This document shows, piece after piece, positions 12,335-24,900 of a DNA stretch of 64,000 bases. The notes under the pieces were generated by a model that was not told where the DNA came from, searched no databases, and saw nothing but the letters and a program-made list of their open reading frames with translations. The stretch lies in contig OZ316893.1 of assembly GCA_973895155.1 (NCBI GenBank), forward strand, positions 13,888,001-13,952,000. The letters run 5' to 3'. Positions within the stretch are counted from its first letter, which is position 1. Every line of letters begins with the position of its first letter. The stretch is from Marsupella aquatica (taxonomy: Eukaryota; Marchantiophyta). The position numbers and the translations under genes were made by a program.

Positions 12335-13055
12335 CTACAGAAGCTCCCGATCAAGATCGAAAGCCAAAACGTCAAAGGTAGCCAAGGCTGAGACCGACGA
12401 GACTTGCAATAATTTCTGAGAAATGTGGCAAGAAAGTGGGTCTGATGGAAATTCCAAGGAAACGCGGAATTGCCATTAGAAAAGAAAGTGGGAACAGTAG
12501 AAAAGGTTCAATCATACATCTGCAGTGCCCATCATTGTACTGATTAGTATTGCACCGAAAACACATAGAGAAACTGACAGACAAACTATGGCAACGAGAG
12601 TTAATGAGAAGCGCGAGTAAGGCTGACCAACGCGAGCAAGTGATATTCGACAGCAGTTTCGCAAGAGTCATATTAACACAATCCCTAGCACTCATCGAGA
12701 TAATACAAATTTTACAATTGAAGTAAACCATTACAAACCTGTTTTTTACAGCGTTACTAGACTGAGTTGATACTTGTATGCCATGTCTGTCCACCTCCAG
12801 CATGGTACACTTCCCAAGTAATATCGTATATGCATCATCAATTCGACAATCACTTAAGTGCATCATACTTCGGATGTCAAAACGAGAGTTGGTATCAATG
12901 ACAGCATTGGCTTCTCTGAGCCCCCAGTGAATTAACTTCTTATTCGTTTGGTAAAATAGCCGACTCTACCTAACCCGCATCACACTTTGCAGGCATTCAA
13001 AATTATTGCTGAGATATGCTCCCCACAATCTGAATCAGCGATCAAATCACATCTA
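12335..13055 (-). other. coding-like minus-strand fragments, unidentified
   Basis: Two minus-strand segments behave like adjacent exons. One runs 13055-12986 (preceded by a TTTCATTTTAG acceptor, followed by a GTGTGA donor); the other runs 12938-12739 and ends at a GTTTGT donor. Their lengths (70 and 200 bases) keep a common reading frame, phase 2 in and phase 0 between. The joined peptide includes DCGEHISAI, HWGLREANAV and GIQVSTQSS. I do not recognise the family. A possible last exon near 12420 does not keep the frame. The model may be a real gene's remnant or chance; a protein search with the joined frame would decide. Confidence 0.25.
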
Positions 13056-13594
13056 CTAAAATGAAAGGTGAATATAGCAACAAAAGTTCCTCGTGCGTTC
13101 GCTGTGATAGAATTGCAGAATAAAATGTGGACCAGGTCTGTTTGCCGAAGTTCGAATGGATGAATCAGGAAGACCTTGGTACAATGAAGTAAATACGATG
13201 GCACGACAAGTAGAGTTCGCAAACCGATATAATTGAACTATGCGCAAAGATAGAATACTCAAGAATAGAGGAAACAGAATAGACAAACTTAAAGCAAAAG
13301 CTCTGAGTAGCTCAACTATTTGACTAAGGTGAAATGAGAAGTACACAGGGAGGATATACTGACGAGAACACAAAACCGAATGAACAATCACGCGACTGAC
13401 ACTGTGACTAGCTCAAATAATTGTCGTAACATACAGAAAGAGAAGAAGTAAACGGACTGGACAAACCTGTAACCGAGGATATGTCTAGCTCAAATATTCA
13501 AATTACCCACAGTAAGTTGATGAAGCATTTAGAGGATATACAGAAGAAAGGAGAGAACGAAGGTCTGAGTCTTCAGATTTCACGTTCTCTTTTT

Positions 13595-14098
13595 CTATTC
13601 AGTAAAACCTCCCTGTTCGAGCAGCAGGTCCAGCAACTTGCCGTAAATGTGTCCGAGAACAATCTGAGAATCTGAATATCTGGAGACTCATCCGTTGCTT
13701 ATACGGTTAAGATCGTCTCTGAACATTACGATGTCTTTCACATTGCCAATCTTCGGGAGATACCTTCCAATCTCCTTACTTTGGCGTCCAAATCTTCCCT
13801 TCAAATCGTCTTCCCGTGCAAGCCACCCATAAAAACCTTTTCATAGACTCTCAGACCCTAAACCTCTCTCATAGTCTCTAAGACCATGTTCATTGTCAAG
13901 GGGAGGATTCTCCAATGTTTGTGCCTGTTCAGAAACTGACAGGTCTCGTTCAAAATGGAGGACACGGATTCTCAGGTGACCCCACGAAAGTTGAACCTTA
14001 TCAGGCTTGCATGATAGTTGCTGCTTCGATTGGCGATTTTCGGGAATGAGGATTAAACACTTCCAATCTGCAGTAATGATGAAGCCAAAGCAAAGGCC
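13595..14098 (-). pseudogene. stop-poor minus-strand frame broken by two TGA codons
   Basis: One minus-strand frame runs about 167 codons from 14098 to a TAG at 13597-13595. It is interrupted only by TGA at 13843-13841 and 13690-13688, where about eight stops would be expected by chance. The peptide includes ADWKCLILIPENR, LSWGHLRIRVLHFERD and IGRYLPKIGN before and between the stops. Both TGAs could come from CGA (Arg) by methylated-CpG decay. A second frame just upstream (about 14240-14110) continues plausibly but is shifted. I do not recognise the family. Chance openness cannot be excluded. Confidence 0.3.
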
Positions 14099-15611
14099 TT
14101 CAGGATGAGAAAGCTTATCCTATCACCTTTGTCATACGCAGGCACTCCAGGTTTAGCCGCATTACAATCATCTTTGTGCTTTCGTACAATCTCATAGGAA
14201 GTAGGCAGAAGATGATCACTTTCCCAACCTGAAAATTTGTTACCTGAGCTCCACCTGCAATGGACAGCACAATTTCCCATTCAAGAAGCTCAAAAGCACA
14301 AGGCTGCAATTTAGAGAGATACACAAGAATTCCGATGATTTTGCCACGCGTGAGGGGAGCTGACTTAAAAGGAAAAAATCTAGTAGTTGTACTACAAACC
14401 CAAATGTCAGGATTGGGAATTAAGTTACAACCTTTGCTCAAGTTCCACAATGACAAAGGAATGTCGCCGCTCATTGCCCAACCATTGACAAACATGCACA
14501 CTCGAGGTACATTTTCATTCCTAATCAAACTATGGAAGTAGCCATCAGTCAACAATTTATTTCAAATATGCTCATGCCACAAAATGCATACTTGACTGAT
14601 TGAGTGTTTCAGAAATTGATTAAAAGGCCGATCAGGGACTAACAATGGCAATGGATCCTGTTCATTCACCTAGAAATCCACGTAGACTGCTAACTCGTCG
14701 TTCAGCTGTTGTCAATAGAACAAACAGCAAATTCGGCGCTTATTACTTGAGATCCAACTACCGTAGGGTCTAAAGTGTCTCTCGTCATGTAGGTTGGCAG
14801 CAGAGGTGCAATTTGTTGGCAGCGGACACGCAAGACCAAAAGACCGCCAGAGCAGAAGACTAAAAGAAGAAACCTCCATTCAGATATCAGTACAGGGATG
14901 ATCTCTTGTTAAAAACTATGATACTTGCTCAAGACGAAGATCGTAAGCCCCGAGTGACAAGTCCTAACCGACCTCTAAATAAATTCAAGAGCAGGAATGA
15001 ATTTTGGGGCTAAGGTTTCTGAATTTGACAATATCCAACCATCGGATATGAAACAATATGCCAACAAGCAGGGCAATTTCTTGACGTACTTTTGTCTTAA
15101 GCATCTTGAGTCGGGGCTTTGTGTCGCCTGCCATGCAAGACTCGCGAGGCTGGCAGATGTGCAACCCTCTAATCGAATTGTCCGCACGAACAGGTTTCTG
15201 CGGGAGGAAGGGGGAACGACGACTTGAAACAGAAGGTGCTAGGAAGGACGTGGTACTTATGAGCAACGGTGACAGATTGAAAAGTAAGGAAAGACAGAGT
15301 ATATACCGAAACAGGATAACGACTCAAAGACACGGCCCATAAGTCACCACCGCAATTATCAATAGAAGAAGCGACAGATACGTCCTACATGACATGTACA
15401 TTCTCAACAAGTCGAAAACCAATTTCAGGTCATCCATCATTCAGGCTTTTAGAAACGACAGACCCTCGCAACTGTTGGGTCCTATCCTCAACACCCACCT
15501 TGAAGTTTTCTGAAGCCAACACATTGGTGGGTAGCAACGCAAACCAGCTATTGAAGGGAAAGAGAAGCACAAGAAATATACCGTCACTGGAACGTTTATG
15601 TCTCGAGCTAC

Positions 15612-16016
15612 TCAGCCACGTTGAGAAAGGGACCCAGGGAAAAGAGGCCTCGAACATCCAGAGCGCTGGCCGCAAACGAAAGCCGCGACGAAGCGGTCAG
15701 AAAGAGTGGCACCAGTCCACATTACGAGACAACGCTGTTGACAGCACCGCTCAGGTGAAGAGTGAAAGAGACAATCGCCACATTGAACTCCCCCAACGGC
15801 AGCAAACGATTCCATGCCTCTACCAACGTCCATCCCGTTTGTCAATGTCTCCCATAATCTCATCTTGACGACATCCTCAATACTGAGGTCTAGAGATCCG
15901 CTGGCTTGCACGCATCGGTACTGCTCTCAAGGCCATCGAGCTCGAAGCAATCCAAGCTCGTCGCCAAAACCCAGGTGGAATGAACCCAAGTACTCGGCCA
16001 AAACCCTTTCCTCCAT
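15612..16016 (-). pseudogene. second stop-poor minus-strand frame with one TGA
   Basis: From an ATG at 16016-16014 the minus strand stays open for 134 codons to the stop at 15612, except for a TGA at 15929-15927. The peptide contains GFGDELGLLRARWP before the TGA and SIEDVVKMRLWETL after it. The opposite strand is also open here (15389-15868, and a segment at 15884-16060), so strand is uncertain. It lies upstream of, and in the same direction as, the frames at 12.3-14.1 kb and may belong to the same decayed gene. Confidence 0.22.
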
Positions 16017-16130
16017 TGAGGCAGTCAAAGCTCTTGAAAGGGTGGTCAAGCAACTGAGGCATTGGGCTTGAAATCCTCGACGTGAAAAAAGGTTAATAGC
16101 CCACCAAGTGACGTTTTTTTTTCTTTTTCT

Positions 16131-16370
16131 TTAAACCACACCTGTCACTATAAGAACCTCATTGTCTCGCTACTCACCATAAAACAACCTCATTGTCTCA
16201 CTACTCACCATAAAAGGTGAAACACTAGCATGTTTTGTGGAGTACTTGCTAAAAAAAGGTTTTGCAATCAACACCTTTTGTGGAGCTCAAAATACATTTC
16301 TGAACTTATACTCTTTAGAATGAGAACTATGGGTTACCCGTAGCCCTTTATAGGGGCAGGTGTGGTTTAA
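16131..16370. mobile_element. 240-bp MITE-like element with terminal inverted repeats
   Basis: The left end TTAAACCACACCTGTCACTA (16131 on) is matched in inverted orientation by the right end, whose last bases at 16354-16370 read GGCAGGTGTGGTTTAA. The inverted arms are about 24 bases with a few mismatches. The interior is non-coding and contains a 31-base duplication (AACCTCATTGTCTC...ACTCACCATAAAA, about 16155-16215). A single matching arm (GGGCAGGTGTGGTTTTA) occurs near 8173. The ends read TTAA, so a TTAA-targeting family is possible, but no flanking duplication was confirmed. Confidence 0.6.
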
Positions 16371-16756
16371 GGGGGGAATGACCGAGCACAAAGTTTATTA
16401 AATTGCAACCGTGATGAAAACCAGCGGGGAGAAATAACCAAAAGAGCACCCGACAACAGCCCCGGGGCCAGAACAAAAGCACCAACAAACCGCAGCAGAG
16501 GAGACAAAGCAACAAGCCCCAAGCACCATCACCATGCAAGGACCAAGGGAGGCCCAAGGAACAACCAGTGACCCTAAAAGGGGACACCAGACAGTACACT
16601 AAATAACAACCAACACTAGGTCTAAGTTCCTATAGACTTTAGAATAGTCATGTACTCTATCTAAGGTTGTTGTCACTGTAATGCACATGAGTACCAGGCC
16701 AATTTCTATTAGCCTGAAAGCAAATAGCAAAAGGCGGACTCATACGAGTGCAGCAC

Positions 16757-19700
16757 TCAGATTTCTGTGGGTCTAGCATTGGCGGTAATGCTTCTGGTGG
16801 CACTCCTACCAGTCATGGCAGTGAGGTCAGTGAGCGTCCTGCTTAAACATCTAGCTTTTTTTGCGCCTTTCATGCGCTGAAGAGTGGCAAGAGCACTAAC
16901 CGCAGTACCATGGAGAATCAAGTGCAACAAGAACCGGGTTGCATTATCTTGGTAAGTCCGCTGTCTTCTTTTAGTCCATATATTGGTATTCATTTGGTGA
17001 ATCAGAAGAAGAAAGCCAGGGTCACGGTTTTGTGAGCGAATGGCAGTATCCAACTTGCCAAAGAAAGAGCCCCCAGCTGCCTTATCAAGCCTAGTTCCAA
17101 CAGCAATGTGTTCGAGTTGGATCCAACGGGGTCTCAATCTAGGACAATCATAGAACATGTGCTCAATGGTCTCGATATTACCTTGACATGCAGTGCATTT
17201 ACCATCAGCCTTGTCCCACTTGAGTGCTCGCAGGTTTGAAAAAAACCCAGCGTTTAGTACTTTCCAAAAGTCCAATATACCCCTAGGAGAAGTCCATCCA
17301 GTCCACAAGTGAATCCACCATCTCCTCCATACCTCTTGTGAGTCCAACGATTGCCATCTACGGTTGAGTTGTGCAATGGGTGTGGTATGTTGTTGCATCA
17401 TGAGTGCCCAGGTTTTAGTCTGAATATTCCATCCTCTTTTTTTCTCCAATGGCCCATCTCCACACCCATCCCTCAGCGTTGCTCAGTGTCTCAGTGGTGA
17501 CTCCTCTAGAGCTGTGCAACAACTCCATGAGTTGTGTCAGTAGCCCCAATGCACTTTCCCTGGTAGTTCTGATTGACCCGTTGATCTGTTCTGTAGTCTT
17601 CCATCCCTACTCTTGAATGACCAAATCAGCTATAGTGTAGATTTTCCTAGTTGCCAAAAGGCTTCGGCATTCCTGTAGCACATGCTCTCCTGCATTAAGC
17701 TATCTTTGAATCAAGAGCAAGAGTTGATCAATGGAGATACCAATTGGTATTTTCCCAGCATCAAGTTCAAAGCAGAGATGAGTGACTGTGTGTGAGTTCC
17801 CATCCCCCCAGCATGTTGTTCAGTGTTGGCGCTGAAGCAACCTTTAGCTCAGGAAAGAGAAGGATAACCTCACTGGGGTCCCATTGTTTGCGCTCCTTTT
17901 TGTGGGGACCTTTCTGTACAGTGGTTGTGATCATAGTTCTGGCCATGTTAACCCAAGCGGTGTCAAAATCAGTGAGTAGCTTGATGATGCTGCGCATTTT
18001 GCAAACCTGTGGTTGGAGCTCAAAAGTTTGTATGGCCAGTCCTCCCTCTTCGTAGAGTCTGGTGATAGTGTCCCACGCAACAAGCGCTTTTTTGTTGGCT
18101 CAGGTAGTATTTTTCCCCCACAAGAAGGTGGGGCAAATCTTTTCAAGTTGCTTGTATCAAGTCTTCTGAATATTGAGAAGCATTAGGTGGTAGACAGGAA
18201 TGGCCCTAAGAACATGTTTTAGGAGAACCAATCGTCCAACTTTGGTTAGCAAGTGAACCTGTTAGTCCAATGCCTCAGTCGCTTGCGCACTTTGCCAAGA
18301 AGAAACTCAGTCTCTTGTGTGGGCTTAATTCCATTCCCAATAGGGCAGCCCAAGTGCGTGATAACCTCTCCCTTAGCTGCAATATGACACCAGTGCTTGC
18401 AATCCAATCAGGTTGTTTAGATTGGTTGAACTAAGTGATCACTGACTTGTCAATGTTCAGCAGTGCTCCAGAAATTCTCTCATACTTATTCATGCAGTAA
18501 CAAATTCTCCTTCTATGGCTTTGAGAAAAAGCCCTGTGTCGTCAGCAAAGAGTTGATGCAACAATTTCTTCTCTTTGCCAGTACTGTTGATGCCTTGTAA
18601 ATCTCCTGATTCCAATTTTGCTTGTAGCATACACATCAGAGGTTGAGTAGCTAGAGCAAAAAGAAGCGATATATGTTGCAGGACAACCTTGTCTCACTCC
18701 TCTCTCGAGTGGAATCTTGCTAGTGAATCCTCCATCAATGTGTACCTTGGAAACAACATTGATAACCAGGCCTTTGATCAAGGTGATGAATTTTGGGTCA
18801 AAATTCATGTGCACAAGAGTATACTAGAGAAAGGTGTGGTCAATCCTATTGTATGCTTTGGCGAAGTCCAATTTAAGAAAGACAATGGGTTGCTGAGTGA
18901 GTTTTGTGAACTCTTGGCCCACCTTAAAAGCCAACACGTTGTCAAGAATGCTCCTGCCAGAAATAAATCCAGTCTGTTGTGTAGAGACAAGCTTGGGAAC
19001 TACCTTCTTGAGCCTGTTGGAGATGATCTTAGCAGCAATCTTATGGGTAATAGTAAGCATAGTGAGAGGCCGCCAGTTCTTAAGCAGTTGAGTGTCTCCA
19101 ATCTTTGGAATAAGCTTAATGACTCTAGTCGATGCTTTTGACGTGAGTAATCCATCATGCCAAAAGGCTCTCACCATGTTGCAACAGTCCATTTTCATCC
19201 ATTCCCAATTGTTTTGAAGCACCTCAGCAGTTACCCCATCCAGGCCTGGCGATTTCTTTGTGGGAAAATTTGTAACCACTGCAGTAATCTCAGGTTTGCT
19301 AGGTTCACTGATCAGAGATTGATTTTGTGCAGTGTTGACTTTGTTACTGATTGGGGATAACACTTCCACCCTCTTGGCCGGGTTGTTGCGAACATTCACA
19401 TCAGCTTGAAATAAGGAGTAGTACTCTCCTATTTTTTCAAGAATCTGTTTTTTGTCATCTATCACAGTGATGGTTTGATGGTTTCCCTACTTTGTTTTGC
19501 CTTCATTTGCAAGAAGAAGTATTTCAATGGTGCATCACCAAGCGAGAGCCACCTCACCCTTTTGCGACGTCGCCACATCTCTACATCTTTGAGTTCATTG
19601 GCTTTGACCTTAGCTTTGAGTCTCACCACTTCTGCTACATTGGAGGTGTTGGGGTTGACTGCTACCTCTCTTCGCTGGTATTGTAGATTGGTTAGGTTAC

Positions 19701-20664
19701 AATCTCAGCCGTTGTTGTTTTCTTAGCTTGTCGACATTCCTCTTTTCAGCTATCAAGACCTTCATTCTGCTAGCTGCAAGGTCCCAACATACCCGTGCAT
19801 CTCTTTCTTGATAGTTATTGGAGTCCCATGCAGCCATGGCTTGCTCATGGATCTCAAGTTTGTCACGCATTTTGGCATCCATTTTGAAGTAACTGCATTT
19901 CCTGGTTTTGGACCTAGTGCTAATGTCCTGGAGTGCAAAGGTGACAAGAACCAGAAGATGATTGGAGGTCGTTTGCCTGTCATCATGGTCAATTTTTCTA
20001 ATGATTGTGCACCAATTAGCTTGGTTGTTATAGTAGATTCTATCCAATCTAGCTTGGTCAAAGCGTGTTTTGCTAGTGGCTTGGTGAGTGAACTTGGGGC
20101 CTTTTCTACTAGCAATGCAGAAGTAAGTGTCACCGACGCCCCCTAGATCAATGAAATTGGCCCACTTCCGGCTCTTGCTGCCATGAAGGAGACTATAGAA
20201 TTGTCCGGTTGCTCGACCATGTTGAAATCGCCTCCTATCACCTAATTTCTGGTAATGATTTTGTTACTCAACCATTCCCAGAGATTCTTCCTCTGAGTTC
20301 TACTTCTAGGACCATTGGGTGCATGATTAGATTCCATGTTGAGAGGTCCCTTGCTGGATTGTATTGTAATCCAGGCGCAAGTGGTGTCTCCCTTGCAGCC
20401 CTTGCTAATCACCTTAACTGATTGAGGTGTGATGACCGCAGCTCCTGCCTTGCCATCAGCCCCGTAATCCACTACTGATTCTCCTCCTGGCAATAGATTA
20501 GATAGCAGGAAATTACATTTGTCTGCTCTGATTTTGCACTCTTGCAAGTAGATGACCTGGACATCCGATTGTACTCTTCGTATCTAGTTACCAAGAATTA
20601 TGGATCTGTTGGGGTCTCCCAGACAGTTAACATTCCATGAGCATATCTTTAGGTCGTCAATCAT
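16757..20664 (-). pseudogene. LINE ORF2 (endonuclease-reverse transcriptase), broken
   Basis: The start ATG is at 20664-20662, beginning MIDDLKICSWNVNCLGDPNR, the typical opening of the apurinic-type endonuclease. An in-frame TAG follows within about 24 codons. Endonuclease sequence continues (LQECKI, 20547-20242) to a DRIYYNNQANW and SNHLLVL region. The reverse transcriptase frame at 19465-18824 carries KKSPGLDGV, NWRPLTML, STQQTGFISGRSI and LDFAKAYNRIDH. The next frame has IPLERGVRQGCP (18814-18542), and LFADDTGLF, the catalytic box, lies near 18540. The zinc-binding tail (17449-16757) has CTACQGNIETIEHMFYDC. Frame changes between these blocks show it is dead. Confidence 0.9.
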
Positions 20665-21560
20665 CAAACGTTGTTGTTGTGGGACTTAACCTTTATTGTT
20701 GGTTTTTTCAGTGTCGCTTTTACTCCTAGCTTGGTGATGATTTTTGCCTTGAGTCTATCTTTGGTAGCACCTGGTGCTCTATAGACATTTGGATCTGTCT
20801 TTTGAAGCACTTAGATATGAGCCGAGTTAAGCCTGATAGAGGTTGAGAGTTCTAGATTGTTTGGTGCCTGGCACTCCACTCCATCAAGGCCAAAATTAGG
20901 TGTTTGCATGTGTTTGGTTCTCAGTACCATAACATTCATGCAAATTGTCACATGTGGACTTAGGGGGATCAAGATCAAGGTTGTCAATGCTCACCCTCCT
21001 GATTAATTGGGGAGGATTGTTTTTGTCTTCGTCCATCAACACTGCTACTTCATCCATGTGATCCCCTTGGGCCCTCACTCCAAGTAAACAAAGTGAACCC
21101 CCCTTGTGATCGGGACCCGTTCTCTCTTACCCCTTGTTATTTCCATTTTTCTATAAAAAGTTCTCTTGTTACCGGTAATAATTATAATTATTAGTTTTAA
21201 ATGAATAAAATCCACCATTTGAGCGTTCACAAATCTTCCCATATTAGTTAACACTAAGGGCCTAGGGTGTGATCCCCTCCGCTGAAGCTTTGGTTTTGGT
21301 GTTGTCTTGCTTTTCTTGTGTGGTCCATGTGTCTGTGTGTTGGAAAAGTTGTTGTTGTTGATTGGTGTTATTGTGCTTGTTGGAGATGCTAGGGCCTTTC
21401 AAATGTTTTTGATTGGAGTGTGTTGTGCTGTTGCGGGATGTGTTGTCGTCAACTGCTTTTTTGTGGTTTTCTGGTTCTGCTTGATTGGTGTGAGTACTAC
21501 AAATGAATGACGGGTGGGATTGTTGTCTTTGCATGTCTAATTCTTTGTGGGTGTTTTGAC

Positions 21561-21986
21561 CTATGTGTTTGTCAGACTACTATGTTGTGGCGTTGTCGGT
21601 GTCAATGACTGAATAGAGTGATCATCCCGGGGATCATCCGCCTGATCTGTCACTTCCATTAGAGCCTCAAATGGATTACTTGTTATGGCAATGGGTGCTG
21701 GTTGTGTGGTGTCTACCCAAACTCCTCTAAGTCCCTTTGTTTTGCTCGTCACGTGTGTGAATCCAATGTCATCTCCTGTTGGAGCTCCATCCCGACTGGT
21801 CTTTGTGTTAGCTGGATCTGAGGTAGAGTGTAGTTTTGTTTCAATGCTTTTGTCAGTTGTGATAGCTTTCTTCTTTATTGGGCAGACGATGAATCTGTTC
21901 ATTAAAAGTGAATTATTATTCAATTTATGAACATTTGGGTAGAAGAAAATATACATTTGGCTTTCAAAAAGTGTACAATTGGACAA
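21561..21986 (-). pseudogene. LINE ORF1 C-terminal remnant
   Basis: This 141-codon minus-strand frame contains GFTHVTSKTKGLRGVW and ITSNPFEALMEV. That pairing resembles the C-terminal end of plant L1 ORF1 proteins, which bind element RNA. It lies upstream of the endonuclease, as expected, with a Q/N/T-rich stretch (21534-21262) between. The N-terminal nucleic-acid-binding part is not recognisable. The assignment rests on position and a short motif. Confidence 0.55.
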
Positions 21987-21990
21987 GAAA

Positions 21991-24900
21991 TAAATATGTT
22001 GGCCATCATATGTACCACCATGTTCATCTTAATATAAAAGCGCGAACTGAAGTCTATAATTAAGAGCCTAGGTCTAGAGTGAAGCCTCTAGACCGTAACT
22101 CTATGGTCATCATGTGCATAAGAGAAACTCATGACATGAATATGATGTATGTACATGCCAATTTTTTATAATAATTTCTAATTATTACATTCAAAAAATA
22201 TAAGCACTATGGCCCCACCACAACATTCATATGTGCATAGAAGATGGATGTGCACACAAAAATACTGATATGCACATACAAGGAAAATAATATATTATCA
22301 TTTCATTAATTTTTAAAGAATATTAATGAAAAAAAAATATTTTGATAATTTTTTTATTGTCCTCTTCGCTATTCACGTTCAAAGAACGGGTAGTCGGGGC
22401 TAGTCCTTCATAAATGAACTAGCATGAGACTCCTTCTAGCAAAGATAATTTTTGTGCCCTCAAGTTTACAATTGGCCATTTAGGTGTAGAGTATTGTACT
22501 ATAGAGTACCTTTTGAGGTTGAAAAGTGTACATTTAGAGGTCTACCAAGAAGTGAACAAAATAAAATACATTTTTATTTTATAATCAATTGTGTAGATTA
22601 TAATACCCCTTTCTTGGAGATGTAGCACTTTGCTTTTGATTGTGGTTGGGGTTCTTCAAATAGCACTGCACGCATACTTGCTATTGGTTTATCTGGTACA
22701 TGGTGTAGGAAGATGATTGAGAGCAGCAATTAGATCTCCATCAGAAATCGCTTCGCCCGCCTTGGGGTCGAAGTTGTTATCTTCGTAAGGATTTGCTGGA
22801 GCCACAGTTGCTGATGTGCTCCGTGCTGTAGTGGCGATGCTATGGGCTGTATGCTTATAAGTTCTGCCAGTAGCGCCTTGGCAGCATATGTCTCGATAAT
22901 CTGGCCTTGTTCCTGTTGGATTTGTTGCTTCCCATTCCTCAAATCATATTGATGTGGCTGGCTTTGAGGTATTTTTCTGTGCTGCAGATTACTTGTTGGT
23001 TGTTGGCCTTGATTGCGCTTCTTGGGCGATTCTATCACCATGGTGGAATTTGGCTTCTCCAAGTCATCATGGTTGATTCTTGATTTCTGCCCTAGTTTGC
23101 AGGCTACAATTACCCCCTCAAGTAAGAATCATACCTTGACAGCCCTCTAGCCTAGAGCAGGCTTGAAATCCAACAGATGGCAGGAAGCCCAACTAAAGGA
23201 ACCTTATAATCACCTAACTCAAGTCATATTTTGTTTGTGATGTCCCTGATTCAGGAGTGTTCATACACACTATAGTGTCCAATCTTGCCCATCCCGGTGA
23301 ATGATCTGTTTACAAATTGTCATCCAGGCGCAAAGAAATCCTGGCAGTTCACTGAGACACTATTTTTTTGCCACCGTTCTCTGCCTCTCCGTCCATGCCT
23401 CAACATCCATGCCTCGGCCTTGCTAATATTGCATTTGGCTAGTGGAACAGAAATGTCCGGAAAGTCTCAATTCCTCATTTTATATCCAGTGACCATGTCA
23501 AAGAAATGTCCAAAATGTCTCACTTTCTCCCTATCTCCCTATCTTCCTCTCCTATGCTCCTCCTGCTCCATGGTTTCAGGAGAACCAACTAATACTATAT
23601 ACTTTTGCCTACCAGGAGCATGCAAGGGACACTGTGATTTGAGAAACCTAAACGATGGCTGGAAGGCCAAAAAGAAAGTGGGAAGCCCCATATCAGCTGC
23701 CTTTAAACTGCCTCTACTACCCATATTTAAAAGAATGTAGCTATAGGACACCTGAATTAGTCAATAATGTTCTTAACAAAGTCAAAAAGTGGGAAAAGTG
23801 TCTATTTTGTCTCCCACAGCTTCAGGCATAGCTGACTCAACTTCTAAGGTACTTTCATTTTCCTGAAATTTTAGTTTCTAAATTAGAATATCTTTGCCAA
23901 GAAGAAAAATCATTTTGCAAAAACTTTATGCATTCTACAACATATGTGAGATATTCATGCATGGTTTCAATTCAAACTAAGTTCAGAAATATCCAGTCAA
24001 TGATTAGACCATTGTAACTCTCTCCTTGTCCACAGTTCTCCTATATAAGAACCTTTGGGCTCAAACCTCTTGGGCATACTTTGGAGAACACCCTCAAGGG
24101 AGGGCTTTAACTTAGATTTAGACAATCTAGTCCAAGAGGGTGAGAAAGAACACTAAAAAACCAACAAAGCCATTCTAATCTTCCCATACACAAGCAAAGC
24201 AAATCTAGCAAAGAGAAACGCTCATGAACTCTCCATTGTAAAATCGATCAGCACATAATTACAAAGGACCCCAGACTGGAAAGGACTTTGCTTCATGGTC
24301 GTTTAAAAAGCAGGGCACATGTCTGCAACAAACTCTAAATATATCTCTGACAATAAGAGGTTGGATCAACAGATCAACCTAGCAACCTTGACGCATTCGG
24401 GTCTGGTTCCTGTAGTGCAAATCATTCAACTTGAGGGTAGTCAACTCCAAAAGCTGAGTATCATTCTAAATTGATTGTCATGACACAAATTAATTTCTTG
24501 AACAGTTTTCTTGGCCTTATGTATGGTAAGTCAAGACTCAAACTTAGCTCTTGAAATAAGTGAATATGACATTGCCATGAATGTGTTTAAGTGCCTGTGA
24601 TGATGGTATGGTATGGTACTAGCTGTGCTACAAAGGGTTAGTCGGACCTTAGTTTGATGACACTAGTGAGTTTCAGAGGACATTACTTTTCAGATATTGA
24701 ACACCCAAATTGGATGATATAAATTGGGCAACCAGACAATATAACTCCACAGTTAGGCACATATGCATATGTTTTGAGGAAGAAAATAAACACTTAACTT
24801 ATTGAGCTTGACTTCCAAAATTAGTGTAACAAATATCAAAGACTTAAGGTTGTGAGCATCCTGCTTCCGAAATTCACATTGGCCATTGCAGTTCCATTAT

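Larger units (their letters stand above)
16372..21990 (-). mobile_element. L1-type LINE retrotransposon, inactive
   Basis: On the minus strand the order is an ORF1 remnant (about 21986-21561), a Q/N/T-rich linker, an endonuclease, a reverse transcriptase and a C-terminal zinc-knuckle domain (end 16757). A 3' untranslated tail follows, carrying an AATAAA signal near 16403-16398. This is the domain order of plant L1-type non-LTR elements, which copy by target-primed reverse transcription. Several frameshifts and stops break ORF2, so it cannot move on its own. The 3' end abuts the MITE-like element at 16370. The 5' end is not sharply defined and may reach beyond 22 kb. Confidence 0.85.

Noticed and set aside
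12372-12866. 164-codon minus-strand open frame
   Set aside because: It reads through what look like a donor (12738) and a low-complexity stretch. The part upstream of 12739 may be an exon, but the frame as a whole does not look like one protein.
15389-15868. 159-codon plus-strand open frame
   Set aside because: It overlaps a minus-strand frame of similar quality. No domain, no splice support; strand cannot be decided by eye.
23285-23740. 151-codon plus-strand open frame
   Set aside because: Random-looking Ser/Leu/Cys content, no domain and no neighbouring exon.
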